Assembly (NCBI RefSeq): GCF_000689255.1
Contig: NZ_HG964446.1
Span: forward strand, 982,484-1,046,483
Reading direction: 5' to 3'
DNA length: 64,000 bases
Origin: Mycobacterium triplex
GTDB lineage: Bacteria > Actinomycetota > Actinomycetes > Mycobacteriales > Mycobacteriaceae
In this document: in pieces, positions 35,289-43,518 of the stretch
Numbering within the stretch: the stretch's first letter is position 1
Layout: every line of letters begins with the position of its first letter
Translations under genes and position numbers: made by a program
Notes under the pieces: generated by a model
Seen by the model: the letters and a program-made list of their open reading frames with translations, nothing else
What the model was told of the DNA's origin: nothing
Database searches by the model: none

Positions 35289-35309
35289 GTTTTCAACGAT
35301 AACAAATTT

Positions 35310-35334
35310 ACCGATTGCAGTGATACGAATCGGT
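35310..35334. promoter_or_regulatory. candidate TetR operator before GMC oxidoreductase
   Basis: ACCGATT-N11-AATCGGT is a perfect 7-base inverted repeat in the 102-base gap between tetR and the GMC gene. It lies within an AT-rich stretch likely to hold both promoters. Confidence 0.5.
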
Positions 35335-35390
35335 GATATCGTTTGCTGCAATATCGCTGTTAACAACAGGACCGCGTAAAGGAACCCCCA

Positions 35391-36917
35391 ATGTCTTCAG
35401 CATCGAACCCATCGACCAGCTACGACTTCGTTGTCGTCGGCGCCGGGGTCGGCGGCTGTGTGCTCGCCAGCCGACTCTCGGAGCAGCCCGACACCCGCGT
35501 TTTGCTCCTCGAGGCGGGTAGCGCAACACCGCCGGCGGCCAGCGCCAACCCCCAGTTGTGGCCCACCCTGATCGGCGGCGAGGCCGACTGGGGCGAGTCG
35601 ACCACTGTGCAGGCGGCGACCGGATCGTCGGTGCCGTTGTCCCGGGGCCGAGGTGTGGGCGGATCGTCGGCCACCAACGGCATGATGTTCGTTCGCGGAC
35701 ACCGAGACAGCTACGCGCCGTGGGAGAACGTCGGCGCGAAGAGTTGGGGATACGACGACCTGCTGCCGTACTTCAAACGCAGCGAGACCGCGGTCGGCGG
35801 CGACCCGGCGCTGCGCGGCGACAGCGGCCCGATGCGGATCGGCACACTGGATCCGGTACATCCGATCATCGCGGCCGGGCTCGAGGCCGCGCTCGAGTGC
35901 GGATACCGCCGGGCGACCGACATCAGCGCGGGATCCGAAGTCGGATTCGGCCCGACCTTTCTGAACATCGTCGACGGGAAACGGCTCAGCGCCGCCGACG
36001 CCTATCTACTCCCCGCCCTCAACCGACCCAATCTCGACTTCGTCGCCGAAGCCACCGTGCACCGGCTTGCGATCGAGAATGGCCGCTGCACCGGCGTGGA
36101 GTACACCACGGCCGACGGGACTTCGCTGGTGCGCTCCGGCGAGGTCGTGCTCACCGCCGGTACCATCGGCTCGGCGCAGCTGCTGATGCTGTCCGGAGTT
36201 GGCCCAGCGCAACACCTTCGGGACGTCGGCGTCGAGGTCAGCCTCGACCTGCCGGGCGTGGGTTCCAACTTCCACGACCACGTGATGTCGCCGGTGGTGT
36301 ACCGCTCCACCCGGCCGATGCCGCCCAGCCGCAGCAGTCACAGCGAGGCACTCGGATTGATTCAGACCGAATACGCCGAGCACGGACCCGACGTCCAACT
36401 CCTACTGATCGATTCCACCGGTATCGGCCTGCCCGGGGATGACGGCAGCGTGGTCGGCTACGTGATCGGCGCGTCGCTGATGACGCCCTACAGCCGCGGC
36501 AGCGTCCGGCTGTCCGGACCGACCGCCGACCACGCGCCGGTGCTCGACCCGAACTATTTCGGCGACGAGCGCGACGTGCGCACCATGATCACCGCCCTGC
36601 GGTTGGCCCGCCGGCTCGGTGCCGCCAGTGCCTACGAGCCGTGGCGTGCCGAAGAAGCCGCGCCCGGTCCGGCCGTCGAGGGCGATGCTGCCCTCGCTGC
36701 TTTCGCCAAGGCCGCATACATGTCCTACTTCCACCCCGTGGGGAGCTGCGCGATGGGCGACACCGACATGTCGGTCGTCGACAGCGAATTGCGGGTGCAC
36801 GGCATCAGCGGCCTGCGGGTCGCCGACGGATCCGTGATGCCGTCGATCCCGTCGGCCAACACCGCCGCGACGGTTTATGCGATCGCCGAGCGGGCCGCCG
36901 AGATGATCGGCGGCTGA
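35391..36917 (+). CDS. GMC-family FAD-dependent oxidoreductase
   Basis: A 508-residue GMC oxidoreductase. FAD-binding VVGAGVGGCVLASRL (about 14-28), GRGVGGSSATNGMMFVRG, and the C-terminal catalytic region YFHPVGSCAMG with VADGSVMPSIPSANT. Family members oxidise alcohols (choline, alkyl, aryl or sterol alcohols) to aldehydes or ketones. An AAAGGAA ribosome site precedes the ATG. It is under probable control of the divergent TetR. Substrate not predictable. Confidence 0.9.
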   Translation: MSSASNPSTSYDFVVVGAGVGGCVLASRLSEQPDTRVLLLEAGSATPPAASANPQLWPTLIGGEADWGESTTVQAATGSSVPLSRGRGVGGSSATNGMMFVRGHRDSYAPWENVGAKSWGYDDLLPYFKRSETAVGGDPALRGDSGPMRIGTLDPVHPIIAAGLEAALECGYRRATDISAGSEVGFGPTFLNIVDGKRLSAADAYLLPALNRPNLDFVAEATVHRLAIENGRCTGVEYTTADGTSLVRSGEVVLTAGTIGSAQLLMLSGVGPAQHLRDVGVEVSLDLPGVGSNFHDHVMSPVVYRSTRPMPPSRSSHSEALGLIQTEYAEHGPDVQLLLIDSTGIGLPGDDGSVVGYVIGASLMTPYSRGSVRLSGPTADHAPVLDPNYFGDERDVRTMITALRLARRLGAASAYEPWRAEEAAPGPAVEGDAALAAFAKAAYMSYFHPVGSCAMGDTDMSVVDSELRVHGISGLRVADGSVMPSIPSANTAATVYAIAERAAEMIGG

Positions 36918-36939
36918 GTCGGTTACGGTGTTGTCCCCG

Positions 36940-37710
36940 TTAGCTTTCCGCGTCCGCGCCCAGGTAGGCGTCGGCCCACGCGCCGATGATCCGGCCGGCC
37001 CGATGCGCTTGACCGCGGGCGGTGAGCAGGTGATCGGAGCCCTCGAGCGAGACGAAGCTGCGCGGGTGGCGGGCCAGGCGGAAGATCTCGCTCGCGTTGT
37101 CGATGCCGACGGTGTTGTCGGTCGGCGAGTGCAGGATCAGCAGCGGCAGCCGCAGGGCTTTGATCTTGTCGTATAGCTGCGCGGCACGGACGTCCTCGAC
37201 GAATGCGCGCTTGAGGGTCAGCTTGCGCCCGCCGACCAGCCACTCGACGCTGCCTTCGGCCAAGCAGCGGTCGACCACTGCGTCGTAATGCTTTTCGACG
37301 TGGCTGGGATCGAACGGTGCCGCGACCGTGACGACCGATCGCACACCCGGCGCCCGCATCGCCGCGGCGATCACCGCGGCGCCACCCCAGGAGTGCCCGA
37401 CCAGCAGGTCGGGCGGCGTCCCGCGGTTGACCATGAATTCGCATGCCTGGACGACGTCGTCGACCTTGACGGTGAACGATCCGTCGCCCCAGTTCCCGTC
37501 CGACCCACCCAGACCCAGCGCGTCGAAGCGCAGCATGCCGATGCCGTCGGACGCCAGCTGCTTGCAGATCCGGGCCGCCGCCGGGCAATCCTTGCCGAGC
37601 GTGAAGCCGTGCGCGAATACCCCCCAACCACGCGCGGGAGTTTCCGGGATCTCGATGACCCCGGCCAGGTTCGCGCCGGTGGAGCTGTGGAACGTGACGC
37701 GTTCGCCCAT
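36940..37710 (-). CDS. alpha/beta hydrolase (dienelactone/OsmC-associated type)
   Basis: A 256-residue alpha/beta hydrolase with nucleophile elbow GHSWGGAAV, HGFTLGKDCPAAARI near the oxyanion hole and catalytic His in GSDHLLTARG. This layout matches the hydrolases often fused or adjacent to OsmC proteins. Cytosolic, substrate unknown. Convergent with the GMC gene and divergent from the MFS-CNB gene. Confidence 0.8.
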   Translation of the reverse strand: MGERVTFHSSTGANLAGVIEIPETPARGWGVFAHGFTLGKDCPAAARICKQLASDGIGMLRFDALGLGGSDGNWGDGSFTVKVDDVVQACEFMVNRGTPPDLLVGHSWGGAAVIAAAMRAPGVRSVVTVAAPFDPSHVEKHYDAVVDRCLAEGSVEWLVGGRKLTLKRAFVEDVRAAQLYDKIKALRLPLLILHSPTDNTVGIDNASEIFRLARHPRSFVSLEGSDHLLTARGQAHRAGRIIGAWADAYLGADAES

Positions 37711-37765
37711 AGGGCAGATCTAACTACGGGGCGCGGCGAGCGTCGCGGCCGCATAAGGTGTCTGC

Positions 37766-39796
37766 GTGGCCTTTGCTGCGAGCCGCATGCTGTCACGCAA
37801 CCCGCAATTGCGCATGCTCATGGCGGCGTGGGCGGCCTTCTATATCGGGGCGTTCGCCCATATGGTCCTGATCATCGCCTACACCTTCTCGGTGGGGGGC
37901 GCCGCCGCCGTGGGTGCGGCGACCGTGCTGGTGACGCTGCCGGCCGGGCTGTTCGGGCCGCTGACCACACCGCTGGCGGCGAGTGCGCGTCCGCAGCTTC
38001 ATCTGGCGATCGGGATCGGGATTCGTTGCCTGATGATGGTCGCGACCATCCTCGCGATCCTCAGCGGAGCGTCTATCGGTGTCGTGTTGGTGCTGGTGGG
38101 CATGGACTCCGTTTTGTCGGCAGGCGTGCGGCCGCTGCATGGCGCGCTGGTGGTCCGACTTTCCGATACCGCCGCCGAGGCGGCCGCGGGAAATGCCATG
38201 ACCAGCTCGCTCGTCAGCGCCAGCGCGCTGGCCGGACCGGCGCTGGCAGGAGTGGCGTTGGGTGTCTGGGGCTCCGCATGGGCCTTCGCTCTCCCGGCGA
38301 TCCTGTTCGTTGTCGGCGCGGCTGCGGCACTGCTGATCCGGGTGCCGAGTGCCGGCGATTCCCCGACTCCTGTCTCCGGGCCGTCCAAGGGGCGGGCGCG
38401 GTCGCTAGTTACCGTGCTGGGAGCCGGGTTTCGCGGAATCCTCGCAAGTCGTCCGGCTGCCGCGGCCACCGTGTTGTTCGCCGTCAACGTCACCGTCCTG
38501 GGCGTTTGGTATGCCGGCAGCGCGTCGGTGGCCAAGGAGCGGTTGCATCTGGGCAAGGACGGCGTCACGACGATCATGACGCTTTACGGCGCCGGTGGAC
38601 TGCTCGGAGCCCTGGCCATGCTGGTGTTCGCCGCGCGTCGCGGCCTGGCCTCCGTGCTGGCCGGGTCGCTGCTGGGCTTGGCCGCCGTCATCGCCTCGCT
38701 GGGAACGATCAGTTCGCCGACCGTCGGTCTGGCCCTGGCCGCCGGCCTCGGTGTCGCCGGTGCTGTCACCTACGCGATCGCACCCACGCTTGTGCAGCGC
38801 GGCGTCGACCGCGAGTCGATGGTGCCGGCGGTGGCCACCTTGCAGAGCCTGTATTCGCTCGGCATGGCTTCCGGCGCCTTGGTCGCGCCATTTCTCATCG
38901 ATCCGCTGGGCCTTCCCGCCACCTTGGGCCTCGTGGGCGGGTTGGCCGGGTTGATTTCGTTGGTGGCGTGGCCTCAACTGCGCGGCGCCGACAAGCTCAG
39001 CGACGAGGACGCGGCCAAGCTGGCCGTGATTCGCACCATCCCGATGCTTGAGCCGTTGCCGTCGCTGGCACTCGAACAGCTCGCTCGGGCCGCGACGCGC
39101 CTGACGTTGCCCGCGGGCTGTGAGGTCTTCCGGCAGGGCGACCGCGGTGACCGCTTCTACATGATCGCTGCCGGCCTGGCCGAGGTCGCCGTCGACGGTC
39201 GCCGGGTGGCGACGCTGGGTCCCGGCGGGTCGTTCGGGGAAATCGCCCTGCTGCACGACGTGCCGCGCTCCTCCACCGTGACGGCGCGCGAGGAACTCGA
39301 TCTGGTCGCCGTCGAGCGCGCGGAGTTCCTCGCCGCGTTGTCCACCGATAGCGCGGCGGTCGGTCGCCTCGGCCAGATCGCCTGTACCCGCATGACGACC
39401 CCGCCGGTCGCCGAGCGTCTCGTCGAGTTGAGCCGCGACACCGCGGTCAGCAGCGGTGTCACCCGCGAGCTGCTGGCCCTGCAGCCGCCGATGGCCACGA
39501 TCGAGGCGACAGCGCTGGGTGAACTTGCCGATACGGCGCGGGTGCTCGCGGCCGGCGACGGTGCACTGATCACCCGCGAGGGCGACTACGGCGATACGTA
39601 CTACGTGATCGTCGACGGCGGCGCAACGGTTTTCGAGGGCGACACCGAGATCCGCGAACTGCGGCCCGGTGACGGATTCGGAGAGCTGGCGATCTTGCGC
39701 GACGTCCCCCGCACGGCCACCGTGCGGGCGCTGGGCGATACCACGTTGCTGGCCGTGGACCGCGAGGCCTTCCACCGCGCCCGAGGAGCCGGTTAG
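37766..39796 (+). CDS. MFS transporter fused to two cyclic-nucleotide-binding domains
   Basis: A 676-residue protein. Residues 1-~410 form a 12-helix MFS transporter; a linker leads to two CNB domains: FRQGDRGDRFYMIAAGLAEV with GPGGSFGEIALLHDVPRSST, then TREGDYGDTYYVIVDGGATV with RPGDGFGELAILRDVPRTAT. Both phosphate-binding cassettes keep the G-E-[IL]-A-[IL]-L and Arg pattern, so cAMP or cGMP binding is likely. Transport would be gated by cyclic nucleotide (inference). GTG start. The transported compound is unknown. Confidence 0.85.
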   Translation: MAFAASRMLSRNPQLRMLMAAWAAFYIGAFAHMVLIIAYTFSVGGAAAVGAATVLVTLPAGLFGPLTTPLAASARPQLHLAIGIGIRCLMMVATILAILSGASIGVVLVLVGMDSVLSAGVRPLHGALVVRLSDTAAEAAAGNAMTSSLVSASALAGPALAGVALGVWGSAWAFALPAILFVVGAAAALLIRVPSAGDSPTPVSGPSKGRARSLVTVLGAGFRGILASRPAAAATVLFAVNVTVLGVWYAGSASVAKERLHLGKDGVTTIMTLYGAGGLLGALAMLVFAARRGLASVLAGSLLGLAAVIASLGTISSPTVGLALAAGLGVAGAVTYAIAPTLVQRGVDRESMVPAVATLQSLYSLGMASGALVAPFLIDPLGLPATLGLVGGLAGLISLVAWPQLRGADKLSDEDAAKLAVIRTIPMLEPLPSLALEQLARAATRLTLPAGCEVFRQGDRGDRFYMIAAGLAEVAVDGRRVATLGPGGSFGEIALLHDVPRSSTVTAREELDLVAVERAEFLAALSTDSAAVGRLGQIACTRMTTPPVAERLVELSRDTAVSSGVTRELLALQPPMATIEATALGELADTARVLAAGDGALITREGDYGDTYYVIVDGGATVFEGDTEIRELRPGDGFGELAILRDVPRTATVRALGDTTLLAVDREAFHRARGAG

Positions 39797-39844
39797 CCGC
39801 CGATATGCTGACCAGCGTCCTGACCAACGGAGGTTGCGGCACAC

Positions 39845-40684
39845 ATGAAGCTTCTCAACGCAATGTGTTGGGTCCTACTCGCACTCACGGTGGTCGCCGC
39901 GGTGGTCATGGCGGTGCGTCCGTCGCTGGCTGCTCAAGCCGGGGCGGCCCAAATGGCATTTCTCGTTTTGTTCGTCATCGTCCACGCGTGGCTGGGCTAC
40001 TCCGCCCGCGGGATGGCCGCATTCGTCGTCATCGCCGGCGTTGTCGCTTTCGCATTGGAAGCGATCGGTGTCGCGACCGGCTTCCCTTTCGGCTCCTACA
40101 CCCATCACCTGCCCGGTCCGAAACCCCTGGGCGTCCCCCCGGTGGCCATCGCCGGCTGGATCATGTTCGGGTGGCTGGCCTGGGCGCTGGCGCGGGTGAT
40201 CTTGCGCCCCTTCGCCTCGGTGGTTGTCGGTGGCGCCGAACGCTTTACGACACCCATCGTGGCGACGTTCATTCTTGGGGGCTATGACCTGGTGTACGAC
40301 CCCATCGGGGCGACGGCGCACGACTGGTACTCCTATGACCACCCGACCGGGGCGCTAGGTGTCCCGCTGACCAATTTCCTCGGCTGGCTTCTCACTGGCT
40401 GGTTGATCTTCCAACTTGCGGCACTCGTCGAAACGAGATTTCCCGCGCGCGCCGTCACCCGGAGCCGCGGCTACTGGCTGTTGCCATGCTTGTTCTGGCT
40501 TTTTACCACCACGCAGGTATTCACCAGTCTGATCCATCCGACCGACGGCTCCGTAGTACGCGGCGGCAAAACCATTCAGATCGCCGACGTCTACGAATCC
40601 TGCGCGTCAGCAGCGGTGTTCACCATCGTGCTCACCGGAATCATGGCGCTGGTCCGGCTCTACAGCCGGCCATCGGCTCGCTGA
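39845..40684 (+). CDS. carotenoid-biosynthesis-type membrane protein (DUF422/CruF-like)
   Basis: A 279-residue membrane protein with about seven to eight helices. The motifs GFPFGSYTHH, PIGATAHDWYSYDHP and HPTDGSV match the DUF422 (CruF-like) family, whose members hydrate carotenoid ends or act on related polyprenes. Its own role is not shown by neighbours; no other carotenoid gene is in the window. It begins 48 bases after the MFS-CNB gene. Confidence 0.7.
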   Translation: MKLLNAMCWVLLALTVVAAVVMAVRPSLAAQAGAAQMAFLVLFVIVHAWLGYSARGMAAFVVIAGVVAFALEAIGVATGFPFGSYTHHLPGPKPLGVPPVAIAGWIMFGWLAWALARVILRPFASVVVGGAERFTTPIVATFILGGYDLVYDPIGATAHDWYSYDHPTGALGVPLTNFLGWLLTGWLIFQLAALVETRFPARAVTRSRGYWLLPCLFWLFTTTQVFTSLIHPTDGSVVRGGKTIQIADVYESCASAAVFTIVLTGIMALVRLYSRPSAR

Positions 40685-40877
40685 GTCCTTTTATGTTGGC
40701 GCGGCGCCGTATTCGCGCTACCGACTTGTGACGGCGTCGTGACGTCACCATTTGGAAACGGCGCGGTGCGGCGCGCGTCGTGACGAGTGTTGCCCACCAA
40801 CAATGAGGACGGTCGTCGAGGGGCGACTTGGCTACGGCTGTGTGGTTCTGCTGCGCGAATGAAGGAGTTGGACGTTG
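40685..40877. other. 193-base gap upstream of the Pro-rich exported protein
   Basis: No gene is supported. A perfect 10-base palindrome GTGACGTCAC lies at 40739-40748, and an AAGGAG ribosome site precedes the next gene. The AT-poor middle makes the promoter hard to place. Confidence 0.5.
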
Positions 40878-41420
40878 ATGACGATCTTCGATCGATTCAA
40901 CATCGGTATTGTTGCTAGCGCTGGATTGTGCAGTGCCGCTATAGCGTTGAGCCCGGACGCGGCAGCCGTCCCACACATGACGGGGGGCGGTGCCTGCATG
41001 TACGGGCAGGCCGGCGAGGCCGGCGCGCCGGCAGCGGGACCGGTCGCCGGGGGTGCCGGAGCCGCGGCAGCACCGTGCGCTGCTCCACTGACCGATATGG
41101 CGGGGGTCCCAATGGTGGTGCCTGGTCCGGGAATTGTTCCGGTTCCGGCCGGCGCCCCGCTGATTGCGCTCGGGCCGCCGATCCCGCCGGTGCCGGTGGT
41201 CCCCCCCGTGCCGCTGGGCGCTCCTCCGGTTCCGATCGCTGCGCCGCTTCCGCTGGGGGCTCCGCTCGTCGCGCTGGGCGGGATCGCGGATGGCATTCCG
41301 GTTGCACCACTGATCGACATGTCCGGGGTGAAGGACGCGCCGACCGGTCCGGCGCCAACCGGTGGGCCGGTGCCCGGTCAGCCGGTTTCGCCCGGTCCCT
41401 CGCCGGTGCACGGAGGCTGA
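40878..41420 (+). CDS. Pro/Gly/Ala-rich exported protein
   Basis: A 180-residue protein with a signal peptide (MTIFDRFNIGIVASAGLCSA) and a mature part made of Pro/Val/Gly-rich runs such as PPIPPVPVVPPVPLGAPPVP. Two Cys (GGACMYG, APCAAP) may pair. AAGGAG lies 10 bases before the ATG; a TTG 3 bases upstream is a possible start. It is probably a wall-associated or secreted structural protein. Function unknown. Confidence 0.65.
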   Translation: MTIFDRFNIGIVASAGLCSAAIALSPDAAAVPHMTGGGACMYGQAGEAGAPAAGPVAGGAGAAAAPCAAPLTDMAGVPMVVPGPGIVPVPAGAPLIALGPPIPPVPVVPPVPLGAPPVPIAAPLPLGAPLVALGGIADGIPVAPLIDMSGVKDAPTGPAPTGGPVPGQPVSPGPSPVHGG

Positions 41421-41558
41421 TCCTTCCGATTGGATGGCCCGCTGGGATTGCCCGGCGGGCCATTTCCATTGCGGGGGCCCGTTTTCGACGCGCCATGGGC
41501 GCGAGGTGGGCGCGCCGTGGGCGCGAGGTCGGCGCGAGGTGGGGGCCGTGGGCGCGAG

Positions 41559-41608
41559 ACTTAAACCGTCGGCGACGTTCTACGGCGTGTCGTCGCCGAC
41601 GTTTAAGT
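41559..41608. repeat. long stem-loop in convergent gap
   Basis: ACTTAAACCGTCGGCGACG (41559-41577) pairs with CGTCGCCGACGTTTAAGT (41591-41608); one unpaired C is the only interruption, with a 13-base loop. The gap 41421-41640 has no gene and also carries GC-rich direct repeats of GGCGCGAGGT-type words (41500-41558). It lies between two convergent genes, so it may terminate both. Confidence 0.75.
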
Positions 41609-41640
41609 GTCGCGAGACCGTGCGCGAGAAGCAGGCCGTA

Positions 41641-42495
41641 TCACGACGAGGGCAGCTCGTTTGTGGCCTCGCGCACGACTACCGGGTCGCCGACGTTGAC
41701 GGTGTTGTAGTACCACTCGGCGTCCTCGGGGCTCAGGCTGATGCAGCCGTGGCTCACGTTCTCGAGCCCCAGCGAATCGACGGCCCAAGGAGCCGAGTGC
41801 ACGAAAAGCCCATGGTTGGTGATGCGTACGGCGTAGTCGACGTCGACGAGATAACCATCGGGATCGCTGACGGGAATGCCGACGCTGCTCGAATCCATCT
41901 GAACCGAGCGTTCTTTGGACAGAACCGTGTAGGAGCCGATCGGGGTCGGGTACTCGGGTCTGCCCAACGAGGCGGGCAGCACGCCCTCTTGGCCGAAGTG
42001 CGGGCGGTGGTGCGGCGACGGTAGTGACGACGGGGGTCCCGCCTCGACTCCGTCGATGCTCACGGTGAAAGTGTGCTCGGAGATGCTGGCAATGCCGATG
42101 ATCCGGGGGCCCGTCTTGATCTCGGTGGGCTGGCCTTCCACGGTCAGCGCTATCGTGCTGTGCGCCGGCCAGTATTGGTCGGGAATCCACTGCACCACTT
42201 TGTTGTCCAGCCATTCGTACTTGCCCGTCATCGCCGGGGATGACGTGATCTTCAGCGCCTGCTCGGCGGCGTGCCGGTCGGTCACGGGCGCCCGGAATGT
42301 CACTATCACGGGGTGCGCCACTCCGACGGCCCGGTCGCTTCTGGGCAGCACCGAGGCGATCGGGAAGGGGTAGGACTGGGTGGCGGCCTTCAGGTTGACG
42401 TCGGCCGGCACCGGCAGGCTGACGACGGCCGATCCCGCGACCACGCTCGCGCCGATACCGATGACAGCGATGGCACACCGAATACCCGCGCGCAT
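41641..42495 (-). CDS. L,D-transpeptidase, LdtMt3 (Rv1433)-like
   Basis: A 284-residue exported protein. An N-terminal signal (MRAGIRCAIAVIGIGASVVA) is followed by an Ig-like domain (VGVAHPVIVTFRAPVTDR, WIPDQYWPAHS) and a YkuD catalytic domain with HSAPW and NVSHGCISLSPEDA, the Cys being the nucleophile. It matches what I recall of Rv1433 (LdtMt3). Such enzymes make 3-3 cross-links in peptidoglycan and are hit by carbapenems. Convergent with the Pro-rich exported protein gene. Confidence 0.88.
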   Translation of the reverse strand: MRAGIRCAIAVIGIGASVVAGSAVVSLPVPADVNLKAATQSYPFPIASVLPRSDRAVGVAHPVIVTFRAPVTDRHAAEQALKITSSPAMTGKYEWLDNKVVQWIPDQYWPAHSTIALTVEGQPTEIKTGPRIIGIASISEHTFTVSIDGVEAGPPSSLPSPHHRPHFGQEGVLPASLGRPEYPTPIGSYTVLSKERSVQMDSSSVGIPVSDPDGYLVDVDYAVRITNHGLFVHSAPWAVDSLGLENVSHGCISLSPEDAEWYYNTVNVGDPVVVREATNELPSS

Positions 42496-42688
42496 GACCC
42501 CAATTCCCTTTTAACTGACAGCGTTGCAATAGGAATGGTAGAGCGGCGCTGAGCTGCGGAAGCGTAAGGGCGCGTTAGCAATTGATCAAGTGTCGGTCAC
42601 GATTTGGCCTCAGCGCGCCGATCTGTCAACGTGGGTCATACGCAGGGCGAATGTCTGAGCACCAGTGTTGTCAACGGAGGAGGCCGGT

Positions 42689-43330
42689 GTGTCGGCACGT
42701 TGGGTTCGTGGGGTCGGTCTGGCCGGTGCCGTGGCAATGGTCGGGGTGCTGTCGGGGGGCACGGCGCAGGCCGCGCCGCCGCCCGCCCCGGGGATCTTGG
42801 TCAGCGATGGAATCACCAAGTGCTCAACGGGTTTCGCGGCGCAGGGCAACGACGGTGGCTACTACCTGTTCACCAGCGGGCATTGCGACCATGGGGCGCC
42901 GTTCACGTATGACGAGAACGTCCCGCTCGGACACATCACCGCCAGCGAGGTGTTGGGCGATCTCAAAGACGCCGCGATCATCCGTCTTGATCCCGACATC
43001 GGTACGCCACCGGGTGACGTCGGCGGCCAGCGCGTTCGGGGCGTGTTGAGCGCGTCCCAGATCAAGGCGGGCATGCCGTTCTGCAAGTTCGGCGCGATGA
43101 CCGGTGAGACGTGTGGCTCCGTCAAGAGCCTCGACGGAGAGGTCATCGAGGCGCACGTGTTCGCCCAGCCCGGCGACAGCGGCGGTCCGGGCTATGTGAA
43201 GAACGGCGACGGCACCGTGACGGCGGTCGGCCTGGTGATGTCCACCTCGCTGGCGGGTGATCCCAACACGACTTACTTCGTACTGGTGCAGCCCCTGCTC
43301 GGCAGGTGGGGTGTGCACCTCGTCGGCTGA
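42689..43330 (+). CDS. exported trypsin-like (S1) serine protease
   Basis: A 213-residue protein with a signal peptide ending near GTAQA-APP. Catalytic triad: His in TSGHC, Asp in DLKDAAII, Ser in PGDSGGPG. The small size and four Cys (KCST, GHCD, PFCKF, ETCGS) resemble the Rv1815-type mycobacterial S1 peptidases. GTG 42689 sits 6 bases after GGAGGAGG. It should be secreted or periplasmic; substrate unknown. Confidence 0.85.
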   Translation: MSARWVRGVGLAGAVAMVGVLSGGTAQAAPPPAPGILVSDGITKCSTGFAAQGNDGGYYLFTSGHCDHGAPFTYDENVPLGHITASEVLGDLKDAAIIRLDPDIGTPPGDVGGQRVRGVLSASQIKAGMPFCKFGAMTGETCGSVKSLDGEVIEAHVFAQPGDSGGPGYVKNGDGTVTAVGLVMSTSLAGDPNTTYFVLVQPLLGRWGVHLVG

Positions 43331-43403
43331 GTGTGCGATTCCTACGACCTCGGGCAACGCAGCCGCGCCCAATTGTGTTAGTGCTCAACAACTCCGGCTA
43401 TGC

Positions 43404-43460
43404 GGTGGCAACACGTGGGGTGTGGACTCACCGCGACGACGTAATTCAGAGCACCCGGGG
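43404..43460 (+). repeat. dispersed intergenic motif, copy A
   Basis: The 188-base gap 43331-43518 holds no supported gene. A stretch beginning GGTGGCAACACGTGGGG matches copy B at 49863 in about 44 of 55 aligned positions. Both include ACCGCGACGA. A short frame across this gap is not convincing. Confidence 0.6.
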
Positions 43461-43518
43461 GGGGCATGGTCTTGTCGGCGATGTTTCAGTTCACTGACGT
43501 GACCCGATGCCAAGCCGG

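Noticed and set aside
38405..39844. Minus-strand frame of 479 codons opposite the MFS-CNB gene
   Set aside because: Shadow of GC-rich coding DNA; the plus strand has two intact CNB domains.
40739..40748. GTGACGTCAC palindrome as an operator
   Set aside because: Short palindromes of this composition occur by chance, it does not fit the CRP spacing, and its distance to the next start is about 130 bases.
43307..43497. Short plus-strand frame after the S1 protease gene
   Set aside because: No ribosome site or known similarity; it runs through the dispersed motif copy A and overlaps the protease gene.
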